Below, piece by piece: positions 1 through 9,376 of a DNA stretch of 64,000 bases; the stretch's first letter is position 1, and each line of letters opens with the position of its first letter. The notes below the pieces were generated by a model. It saw only the letters and a program-made list of their open reading frames with translations. It ran no database searches and was not told the origin of the DNA. This DNA comes from Tribonema minus. Its lineage: Eukaryota > Sar > Xanthophyceae > Tribonematales > Tribonemataceae. Both the position numbers and the translations under genes were made by a program. The DNA lies in the NCBI GenBank assembly GCA_017506865.1, contig JAFCMP010000334.1:1116001-1180000 (forward strand), read 5' to 3'.

Positions 1-823
1 GGAAGGCCATGATCATTCATGGAGAACTGCGCTGCCGTCACACGAAGAGAGTGAATCTCGTGTGTGCGTTGGTAAAGCGCCCTCGTGTGGTGGAATGACG
101 GGTACATGCCAAGCTGAGGGTTGATTGGCGGATGGCCTAGGGAGCATGATCAGCACATCAACTGAGGTCACCAAAATGTGCATCTTGCGCCAACTCGTCA
201 TGCGTGGCCATACGTGTAGATGCTGTTGTGTACACTCATAGATCACCCGCCGATTCTTGTAGCAACCATGTCCGATCACCACTGCATTCCTCTGCGATTG
301 CAGCTGCTCTGTCTGAGCGACGTTCCATGGCCTTAACGTGCATCACAAATGTTGGTGCTCGGCCTGCACACACAGATTTCAGCTGGCTCTGCACAACTTG
401 CTCGTGAATGGATTCATTGACAAAAACTGCTCGACCATTGCGTGTGGATCTCGTTGGCAAGTGCGGGGAATGGTACAGATCATGATGGCAGCAGCGCTCA
501 AACTCTGATCCACGTGCGTGTGCACACGCCATGCATGCGCACGTACACCCGCAGCTGCATGAAGCAACAGCCACAGCGAGCAGCACAAGAAGAAACACGG
601 GACCGCACGCTCTGCAGACTGACGTGCAGACATCCAACATTACTACGCATACACTTCTATACACCCCTTCCCCCCCCCGCCCTTCCTAGCCCTACACACA
701 CACACGCGCGCGCGTGTGCCCAAACACACGTACGACAACGCCATGGCCAAGTGCATCCAGACCGGTGCGCGTGGGCCCATCGAGCCCCCCCCCTGCCGAA
801 CCCTGAAGGAAGGGGGAGGCGCG
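1..823. other. Intergenic, no supported gene
   Basis: I see no convincing gene. Open frames on both strands have no recognisable domain and no exon-like codon pattern. Around 661-720 there is a pyrimidine-rich patch followed by a CA/CG dinucleotide stretch. The right-hand part is downstream sequence of the minus-strand gene ending at 982. Confidence 0.5.
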
Positions 824-905
824 CCCTACTTGCGCGCCTCCTTTTCCGCCGCCGCGCTCTCCGTGTAGGTGTAGAACCCTCCGAGGTAGCGCCGCGCGAA
901 GTCCG
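824..905 (-). repeat. Degenerate second copy of the terminal exon at 982-1206
   Basis: Read on the minus strand, this stretch repeats the last ~28 codons of the neighbouring exon, including FARRYLGG, YTYTESAAAEKEARK and the stop codon, with a few substitutions. It lies just beyond the intact exon and is preceded on the minus strand by a C-rich stretch (911-945) that looks like a polypyrimidine tract. It could be an alternative terminal exon or a decayed duplicate in the 3' flank. The coding part is well preserved, so the duplication is recent or selected. Confidence 0.75.
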
Positions 906-981
906 CCGAGCGCCCCCCCCCCCACCTCCCCTGCCCCCCCCCCCCCTGCCCTACCTAGCCCTACAAACGGCCCCACACGCC

Positions 982-1206
982 CTACTTGCGCGCCTCCTTC
1001 TCCGCTGCGGCGCTCTCCGTGTACGTGTAGCCGCCGCCGAGGTAGCGCCGCGCAAAGTCGGCGGCGTCGCTAGGCGGGTGCTTGAGCGCCTTGCCCGGGT
1101 GCTCGCCCAGCTCCTCGAAGATCGCACGCACGTCGCCGCCGTGGCGCTCGTACAGCGCGACTATGGGCTTGAGCTCGTCCGCGCTGGGCCCGCCGGCCGC
1201 GTGCTC
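982..1206 (-). CDS. C-terminal exon of an unrecognised protein
   Basis: A 75-codon terminal exon (74 residues plus stop). Its 5' edge is a canonical acceptor: the minus strand reads a long C run (about 1213-1259) and then GTGTGCAG just before position 1206. The product is charged and helical looking, with the segments DELKPIVALYERHGGD and FARRYLGGGYTYTE and a basic end KEARK. I do not recognise the family and assign no function. The open frame continues upstream of 1206, but that part is proline-rich translated pyrimidine tract and not credible coding sequence. No upstream exon could be identified between 1260 and 4300. The duplicated copy at 824-905 supports this as a genuine exon. Confidence 0.55.
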   Translation of the reverse strand, partial: EHAAGGPSADELKPIVALYERHGGDVRAIFEELGEHPGKALKHPPSDAADFARRYLGGGYTYTESAAAEKEARK

Positions 1207-1259
1207 CTGCACACGTACGGGGGGGGGGGCGCGGCGCCGGGGGGGGGGGGGGGGGGGGG

Positions 1260-4200
1260 AGGCGGTCGATGAGCGAAACGCGTTCAAGGAGTGGACAAAG
1301 TATTGATCTCTGAGGAGGATAAAGGGGCTGCAAGGGCCTTGAGTACAGAGGGTTGCGCGCAGGCGCACGGCGTCCAGTGGAGCGGCACAGCGGGGTGGAG
1401 AGATGGGGCGGGTACCAGCCCCGGCCTGCCATCTGCTGCGAACATGCGCGTGAGGGGGCTTGTGACTGTGATCTCTGCCGCTCATGCTACAACTGCCTCA
1501 TAAGTGCTTTTCGATATACTTGTTGGGCCAGCTCGGCTTGGATGCACCTGCCCTCCTACTACTTGAGATGTTCCATTTTCTAGTTTCTGAATATCACAAA
1601 GGGTTGCACTAAATGAAGGATGACATCATGGTCCTGCAGGATAGCAAAACAAGAATTAGCTGTTGCCTTTCATCACATTCCTGTACGATGATGTCGGCTG
1701 CTGCACCGTATCGCCATGGATGCGACTTCAGGCACCGACGTTTTGGGCTAGGTTGAAGTCATTAGGCGAGCTGTGTCCTTTTACTTCTACCCTTTCTAGT
1801 CGGGACAGCTCCGCTTCAGTAAGTACCCTCGACAGGTGCAGGGCGGCGATCAGTTCGAAGCTCCAACAGTGTGCAGCCCGCGCTGTAATCACTGCAAGCA
1901 CAACGTCAACCATTCTTGCTTGAAGTACAGCAATTGCGAACAAACACGCTCTTACCTTGACTTCTGTATGTTTCAGATCCGCGTGCTTAAGCTCAGCGGC
2001 ACTTATTGCTGCTGCTCCACGGCCTTCATGTTTTGCCTCCATGGTGTGGGGGATTTGTTGTATCTTTAGCTGTTCTTCTTCAAAAGATTCTTTTATTTCC
2101 GTTTTCGGGGCGCGTCACCAGTTCACTTCACAGAGATGCCTTGCGCCTGCCACGTGCGCGTAGCAACCCTATGGCACACGCGCCGCTGGCGCGTCCATGG
2201 CGCTTGTGGCATTTTTGAAGCCTTTGATGCAACACTGGCTTGGCGTACCACGCAGTACATGGCAGGGTAGTCTGAGGCGCCGCGCCACCCCGAAGAGATT
2301 GAGATTTATCGAAGTATGAACTGCAAATACTAGGATTCACCAGGCACGGGGCAGGGGGCCTCCGGGTGTAAGTTGAACTTTCGCGCGCGATGCTGTAGCG
2401 CAAGGGAGCAGCGCTTGCAGTATCTGCCTTAGCCTGCTAAAGGTCATGAAGGGAGAGGCGATTGCACAGTAAAACAGGTGGGCCCCCCTCCTCTCCCCCT
2501 TCAGGCTCCCGCTGAGCGTCATCAGCAGAGTGATCCAACAAGTGACACTGTGCACCCCATGCAAAATAGCGCACGCAGCTGGTTAATGTGCAGCTCAAAG
2601 CAACGCACAAAGGCAGAGGAAAGCCACCACCTTGTCAATTTGCAATGTACACATTTTGACTGGTGGATACGGTGGTACTGTTTGACTCGTGGCCAATTGC
2701 TGCAGCAGCGGCGACCACGGTTATTGGTGGAAGGCACTTGCGGCTAACCATCCCTTGTCACCTAGAGCTCTACGACCTTTGATTCGTTCTCATTTGCGGT
2801 GTCGCCGCTGTGCTCCTGTGTGGTGTTCCCATCGTTGGCACATGACGCTGCTGTTGTGGCGACTGGGCTGCCTGCCTGCAGACAAGGGACAGCAGATGTG
2901 CACATTTGCTGAAGTTGAACGTAGTCGACCCATTGGCCATGGTCACTGTGCAAACTGCCTGCGAACAAAGTACTCTGAACTGCTTGCAGGCGAAAAACAC
3001 GCAAGTAAATCTCATCAGATTTCAACGGACAGACAGACAGACACAAACAGACAGGTAGACAATGAAGCTCTGGGGGAGAGAAACACACCTGCTGAAGTTT
3101 GGTTGCTACTAACATACAATTCGCGAATCGCTTGGGGCGCGAACGAACCCACTAATAACAGGTACTGGTTGTATCTCAATCAACACCTGGGTTTAGATGC
3201 GTTCGCTCATGACAAAGGTCATGCGCTTTGGATAACTGTTCACTGATTCTTGCTGAGATGCCCAAAGCAGCCGAGGTCATGCAGATACCTGCACAGCGTA
3301 TGCACTGAAGAAATACAAGGAAACGACACAAATCGTCTCCTGAAGGCGCTAAGAATGGGTTGTCGCAATGACGACATCACACTCACTGAGTTAACCAGGC
3401 AGCAGCAGAGCTATACACAACAAAGCGTTTTCAAACATAGCTGAGCCTTGTGAAAAACAACACACCAGGCTACAACTTGCCGCCAATGGTCATGTATGCG
3501 CGACACTCGAGCCAGCTGATGGTCACATCGGTCGAAGCACACACAGGGAACCTTGCCTACGGTGATGATGATGGAGGATTTGTGCTGTCGTTCGAACTTA
3601 CTTGGAAGTATCATAGGAGCTCTGAATCCCTGTACTGAAGTTTCATCAACAGCATACAAGCATCAAGTGTGACCAGGTACGGTATCATGCTCGTAGTACC
3701 TGTTGCTTGGCCGTTTTGACGTTGCCACTCCAGCGCACTACAGTTGCCACTCCAGCTCACTACATGCCGCTGCCTCCCCCCTGAGACATCGAGCCCCTTG
3801 TGACCACAAACCCTGTCACGCCAGCACCGGGCGCCCTGCCGTTTGCTCCCTGGCCTCCTTAAAGTTTGCATAGCAACTGGTTCAGCACGGGACACGAGGT
3901 AGGACAGAGAATCACACAGTGCGTGTGGAGCGGGAAAAGTGGCGCACGTGTGGAACACATCACGCAGCAGCATCATGGCGAACATAAATGCCAGCAGTGA
4001 GCGATACCATGCATCATTATTAGTAGTACCAACCAGACAAGATGGCCACGAGCCACTGCCAGAGATGGGGGCAGGACGGGCATTGGGGTTACGGATTCGG
4101 TTTCGATCAGAGCCCACTGTATCAATGCTGCACCGTGATCAAAAGCACAGCCAAGGGCTTCCACGGTACATTTGTTATGCGAGTGCTCAGCCACTCGATA

Positions 4201-4300
4201 TGGTTTGTCGCTTTTCTAAACAACACGCACTGCATTGACAACGGGCAAGAAACGGGTGGCTTCGGCTTGCATGGTTCTCAACTGGCAGTGCGTCGGTGCC
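1260..4300. other. Intergenic or intronic stretch, no supported exon
   Basis: No exon with recognisable protein similarity was found. The stretch is less GC-rich than the coding regions and all open frames are short. It contains one copy of the dispersed repeat at 2655-2797. Unfound upstream exons of the minus-strand gene at 982-1206 could be hidden here. Confidence 0.45.
2655..2797 (+). repeat. Dispersed repeat, copy 1
   Basis: Shares a long near-identical core with 8236-8397, 39141-39345 and 49777-49977. Landmarks are TTTGACTCGTGGCCAATTGC, then GGCGACCACGGTTATTGGTGG, then CACCTAGAGCTCTACGA, then TTTGATTCGTTCTCAT. This copy lacks the left ~50 bp seen in copies 3 and 4. No open frame is shared between copies, so it looks like a non-autonomous mobile element or other non-coding repeat. 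Confidence 0.85.
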
Positions 4301-5200
4301 TCATGCAGCATGAGGCGGGCACCCGTTGGCCAACGACCAGTGCAGCACCTCAACGTGCCCATGGTCCGCAGCTGCCTTGCAGGTCTCCGAGTCCCAAGGG
4401 CACCCATGTGCACGGGCCCACTGAAGGACCTCCAAATGGCCCCCCTGCGCAGCCCAGCCGCCTCGCAGGTCTTTGAGTCCCACAGGCACCCGTTTGCGCG
4501 GGCCCACTGAAGGATCTCCAAATGGCCGCCCTCAGCAGCCGAGGTGCATGTCCACGAATTCCATGGGCAGGCGTTGGCTCGAGCCCACTGCAGCACCTCG
4601 AGACGTCCCTGACTCGCAGCCGAGCTGCATACAAGCTCGTTCATTAAGCATCCATTAGCTCTGGCCCACTGCAGCACCTGAAGGTGGCCGTTATATGCGG
4701 CGTACACGCATATGTTCTCGGAGGAAGGGCAGCCGTTGGCACGAAGCCACTTCAGCACCTCCAAATTCCCGGCAGTTGCAGCTAAACACCATGTTGAGTC
4801 GTCCCAAGGGCAGCCCTCGGCACGAAGCCACTGCAGCATCTCAAGTTGCCTGCAATATGCTGCGAAACTGCAGAGATCCTCTCTGAATTGCAAGCCGAAC
4901 TGAGAACGAAGCCGACGCAGGCCGTCGAGATTGCCGGAGCATATGCATGCTTCCTGCGCCGCTTGAGGCTGCATACCGCAGTGTACGGCCCATTCCATGA
5001 GCTTGACGCTTGCACCAACATCTGCAGGCAGGGTGAGGTGCTGGTCGGTCTCCGAAGTCTTTGGCGCTTCTGAAAAGGCGACATGTGCTCCGGATCATGA
5101 GTGATGGGCGAAGGAACGACAGGATGTGCTGGACTAGAGATGGATCCGTTATCGGATGCGCAGCTGCTGCCACCGTCCGCATTGCCTTGGGCTGCTGCAT
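4301..5200 (-). pseudogene. Ankyrin-type repeat protein with frame breaks
   Basis: The minus strand encodes an N-terminal F-box-like stretch (DPSLVQHILSFLRP followed by RSTCRLF, about 5080-5150) and then at least eight repeats of about 26-33 residues of the type LEVLQWARANGCPW, as in ankyrin-like arrays common in stramenopiles and giant viruses. The start is taken at 5200; an in-frame Met at 5182 is an alternative. The frame breaks twice. Between the F-box-like part and the repeats (about 5040-5090) the frame shifts. Near 4450-4459 a 5-bp direct duplication (CAGCC CAGCC on the plus strand) puts the last two repeats into another frame, which then runs to a natural stop at 4301. No introns were needed to read the repeats. 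It may be a recent pseudogene, or the breaks may be sequencing errors; codon use and repeat integrity are otherwise good. Confidence 0.7.
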
Positions 5201-5209
5201 CTGCTGCTG

Positions 5210-6663
5210 CACTTCTTGCTCAACGTTAAAACACCAAGGTGGACGTGAGTTGAAGTTTGAGAATTGAAGTGTAGGTGTTTTTTGTTTTTCGGTGCGCGTT
5301 ATAACCAGCCAACAGAAACTGTGTGTGTGTGTGTGGTGGGATCTGTCACTTCTGCAACGCGCATAGTAGCCCATGTTCTCCCTGGTCCCGTGCGCTTGGC
5401 AGGCGCCATGTCGGCTCCACCGGAGGCAGGCCCGGCTGAAGGTGTGCTCGTGCTGTTTCATGGGACTTGCAGGCTGATCATCCCACTTAGGCATTTCATG
5501 GAACTAGCTCTTCAATTTTGTGTAGCTGCGAAGCCAGCGAATCGCTATACATTCCGCCCCGTTCCACCTACTACACAAGTCAGGCATGCTTTCGAGACGC
5601 GACCAAGAGTGCTGACGCTGGTATTCTAGTTTCGGGTTCAAACCCCCACGCCAGGTAGCAAAAATGAATAGAACAGCTAGTGCTAAATGGTGATGAGCTG
5701 TATCAGTTAACCAAAGACCTTTCGGGACTTGCGAGATCCACTTGCGACAACACCGCTAGTGCCGAATCGAGTGCTTGCCTTGACCATTGCAAATTTGACG
5801 CCTACAATCACGGTGTGTGTGTAATGTTATCTGCCGTCGTCCGAGGTCATTGATTTGCAGCTGAACGAACATCACGCTTGGCACAACACCAATAGCGGTG
5901 CGCACAAGCGTATTTTCAAGCGTCCTTTAACGAAGCTCTGGATTGATGATTAATTTGGCACTAGCGGTCATGCGCCAGCTGCCCCTGTGTGTGTGGCGCG
6001 AGTGCCAGGGCTTCAACGAGAGGTGTTTGATCAACAAATGTCGAAAGTCATGAGCTAGTGCCCTTAAGCGCAGGATTTGGTTGTGTGTGCGCCGACCTGC
6101 CTTCCTCGCACGCTGTTTTCTTCGCAGGTCCCGAAAACCTGGCGTGGTCCCGAAAACCTGGCGTGGGGGTTTTGAACTCGAAACTAGAATGTATAGTAGT
6201 AGTATCCAAAAGCCCTCATGTAGTCTCATACAGAATGCCAAGTCCCGCACTGGCGCAAATGCAAGTGGTAATGTGCTCTGAATGTGCACAGGGTGCGGCA
6301 GCTAATCTCTCCACGCAAGCAAGGCAGCGTTTTTGCGCCGCTGCCGCATTGCAGACTTTCACCACGAGCGCCGGCCTTACATGCAACTTGTAGTTCTGAC
6401 ACAGCAACAGCACAACAAGTGAAATTACGGCGCGCCACAGCAACAGCACAACAAGTGACATCAAGGCAGGCGACGGCGGCGAGCACGCGACGCGCAAGCC
6501 GCACGCAGACGAGCGACGTGCACATGGCCCATCATGACACACCACCGCAACACCAACCGTCAAATCTCAAGGCACGTCGCCATTTCACTCGTACTTTTGA
6601 TTGATTCTCGCTCAGGGCGTGAAAAGCCCAGATGGCGGATGTCCACGGACCTGTAACCAGAAT
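5210..6663. other. Intergenic, no supported gene
   Basis: Contains a short GT microsatellite near 5321-5336 and a small direct repeat of the word CCCGAAAACCTGGCGTGG at about 6130-6168. A 121-codon plus-strand frame at 5264-5629 has no recognisable domain. Two near-identical copies of an ACAGCAACAGCACAACAAGTGA word lie at about 6400-6420 and 6437-6460. Confidence 0.45.
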
Positions 6664-8819
6664 TCACTCGTACACATCCGCCGGCGGCAGGTACGTTCCG
6701 TGCAGCCTGTCGAACCACGCGAACGGGAACCCGAAGTTCACGTTCACGTGCGAGTGGTGCAGGTCGTGCTCCGCGCTGTCGTACGGGCCTAGCGCGATGC
6801 GCACGCCGGAGTGGTCAGCCAGGCCGCACATGCCCATGAGCGTCATGTAGGCGCCGAAGGCGGCGCGGCGCAGCGGCAGCGCCGCCGCCGGCGCGAAGAG
6901 GATGCAGTAGTACAGGAAGCCCTCCACGGGGTGGATGAAGAGGTCGTCGAAGGGGCTGCGCAAGGGCGGGGGGGGGGGGGGGGGGGGGTACGGGGCGCAC
7001 GGAAGAGCGTGAGGCATTGCCGTGCATTGGTTGGGGGGGGGAGGGGGGGGGGGGAGGCGGGGGGGGCTCTACCTGTTTGCAACAGAAGCCTACATGCCTC
7101 AATCAAGTGGCCGCAAGAAGGGGCTGTGGGAAGGCTAATGCAAGGCTCACCGAGAGTGTGAGAGATCAGTGTGTGCATCAAGAGATCAGTCCTGCACGTA
7201 ACCGAGACCTGACTCCATGGAAGCGCCTGCTGGTGTAACCACTGCTGCACTCATGATGCCAAGGCTACAGCAAACCTTGAGCTCCGTCAAGAATCTGCAC
7301 TGTAACCATGCTCAAGCGGTGTGTGCATTGCCATGCGATGGAGAGCGGGCTGCAACGAGGCAGGTGCTGGGACGCTTCCGGAGGGCGCATGAGGACAGTT
7401 GAAACGCGTGCACGCACAACAGAGCTGCGGTCTGTCAGTTCACAGGCGTGTCCACTGCTTGCGAGAAGGCCCTGCCGCCACTAGCATCAGGGGGAGAGGA
7501 GCACTGGAGCCCGCTTTCAGAGCATCTGCACCTGCGTGTTGGCGGCAGACCGCGCGCCGATGCACGTGGCAGCACAGCCAGTGCACACAGTTACAAAAGT
7601 CAGAGGCTGCAGGTCTGGCCTGCCAGACTTGCCTGTCTGGCCTGCCAGACTTGCGGGGTTCGGCGCATACTTCAACATGGTGTGATGCGCGCCAGCTGTA
7701 ATTGGCGCAGCAACCATGTGCATCAACACACGCAGCGTTGAATTCACCTTGGGCTCTTGTAGTAGTGGTGGTACTTGTGAAAGCGCCGGTAGAAGAACGG
7801 CGTGTGGTTCATGACGTGCCAGTAGTACTCCGCCGTCAGCTGCCACGCCACGGCCGCCAGCGCCCACGCCGCCTGCGCTGCCGCCGCTGCTGCAAACCCC
7901 GCTGCTTCCCCCGTGCCTGAGCGCTCTGGGGTAGGCCACGCAACAGCGCGTATGCGCATCATCAGTTCTGCGCACTTTGCGACAACTGCAGCCTTTGCAC
8001 GTGCTGATGCAGTGCCATCGAGGGGTTCACGACGGCAATGTGACAACGCTGCTGCAGTAGCACTCGAAGTATCGCAGGCTGTTGCAGGCGTGCATTTGAG
8101 CTCTGTGTTCCTCAATCACACGTGCTGGCTCCCGCATCCCTCGCGCTACGCAGCTACAGCCAACGCATCCTCTCGACGTAGAAGATTTAGGACTTGGGCC
8201 CTGTTCTCATAATAAATTACCGCTATGATGCTAAAAGCTTGCACACAGAAGTCTTTTTGACTAATGGATACGGTGGTACTGTTTGACTCGTGGCCAATTG
8301 CTGCAGCAGCGGCGACCACGGTCTTTGGTGGTAGGCACTTGCGGCTAACCATGCCTTCACACCTAGAGCTCTACGATCTTTTGATTCGTTTTTCATAACC
8401 CGTTGCATTCGTCGTGGGCGATGCTTGCCTGCCCGGTGTTCCCGCGCCGTGACGTGCGCCCACGCCGCGCCCATGAACGTGGACGCCGTCAGCAAATTCG
8501 TCGTCGAGAAGAGCGCGTGCAGCTCATGCCGTCGCGCCTTGCCCCGAGCCCGTGCTCCGAAAAGCAGCTCCAGCGCCGGAAACCAAGTCAGGCTGTTCCA
8601 CGACCGCGCCTCGTCATCGTCAGGAATGGTGCTTTGGCTGGCGCTCGAGCTGAGTGAAGAGGGGCGCTGTTGAATGCGGCGGGCGTGCTGTAACCGCGTG
8701 TAGAACAGTGCACACAGCACAAGATTTGCCACGGTGTGGCCCACTGCGATGATCAGCCACCCTTGCACGAAGGGAGCTGACAGCATCGACGACTGCGCTT
8801 GTGTGCAGCCAACGCGCAA
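6664..8819 (-). CDS. Fatty-acid hydroxylase / sterol-desaturase-like membrane enzyme
   Basis: Three exons on the minus strand: 8429-8819, 7748-7916 and 6664-6955, giving about 283 residues. The first exon carries hydrophobic helices (MLSAPFVQGWLIIAVGHTV onward). The second holds the histidine boxes HVMNH and HKYHH in the context EYYWHVMNHTPFF and RRFHKYHHYY. The third holds DDLFIHPVEG, GLADHSG and HDLHHSHVNVNFGFPF, ending in ADVYE. These eight-histidine motifs define the di-iron fatty-acid hydroxylase superfamily, which includes sterol C4 and C5 oxidases and sphingoid-base hydroxylases, acting in the ER membrane. I cannot name the substrate. Intron 2 (6956-7747) is GT-AG and has a long C tract next to its acceptor. 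Intron 1 (7917-8428) is in phase only if a GC donor (CAG|GCAAGC) is used; it carries a dispersed repeat. Met at 8786 is an alternative start. Confidence 0.85.
8236..8397 (+). repeat. Dispersed repeat, copy 2, inside an intron
   Basis: Near-identical core to copies 1, 3 and 4, beginning at GCTTGCACACAGAAGTC and ending TTTGATTCGTTTTTCAT. It sits inside intron 1 of the desaturase-like gene, antisense to it, and its right end lies about 30 bp from the donor. That position supports insertion after the intron formed. Confidence 0.85.
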
Positions 8820-9376
8820 TGTCTAGCCTGGTGGCAATGACACGTAGCGATTACTGATACAGCGCGGGAAGGAAGCTCCACGCATCCCTAGAAGCAAGTG
8901 GCAGCAGCAGCACAACACGGACAAGACAACAACAGCAAATCAGTGCAAATGACCAAAAGAGACAGGTGGTGCGGCAATTACGGTCTGATTGCCTGGCTCT
9001 GCTGAGTGCTGAACTCAACCCGATGCCACTCACCTAACTGCTTGATTGCGCCATTCCCACACACAGCTTTTTTTCGTTTTCCAAGATCAGAAGTTCAACT
9101 CTATCTTCATCTTCAACTGAAGCAGAAACACACACCAGCACAACGCACAGAAAAAAATACAGCACAGGCGTGAATGACACCAAAAGTGCACGCGGACATG
9201 CTCCCCAGAACCTCATACGCACACACATACACACATGTACACGTGCAGAGACCGGGCCCCACATGCAAACAGGGAAAAACCAAGAAACCACCAGAAGGTA
9301 CGAGCACCAGCTGCTTTCATGCTGACACGTGAGCAGCATATACCCGCACTTGCTACTCCTTCCACGCATGACGGTT
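8820..9376. other. Intergenic between two minus-strand genes
   Basis: No gene seen. The stretch contains CACA-rich sequence at about 9218-9242 and a run of A residues near 9149-9158. It should hold the promoter of the desaturase-like gene (right of 8819) and the 3' end of the LRR gene. Confidence 0.4.

Noticed and set aside
442-1272. 276-codon plus-strand open frame
   Set aside because: It is proline- and arginine-rich translation of C-rich tracts and is antisense to the supported exon at 982-1206.
5264-5629. 121-codon plus-strand frame starting next to the ankyrin gene
   Set aside because: No motif, no splice context, and ordinary composition for chance reading.
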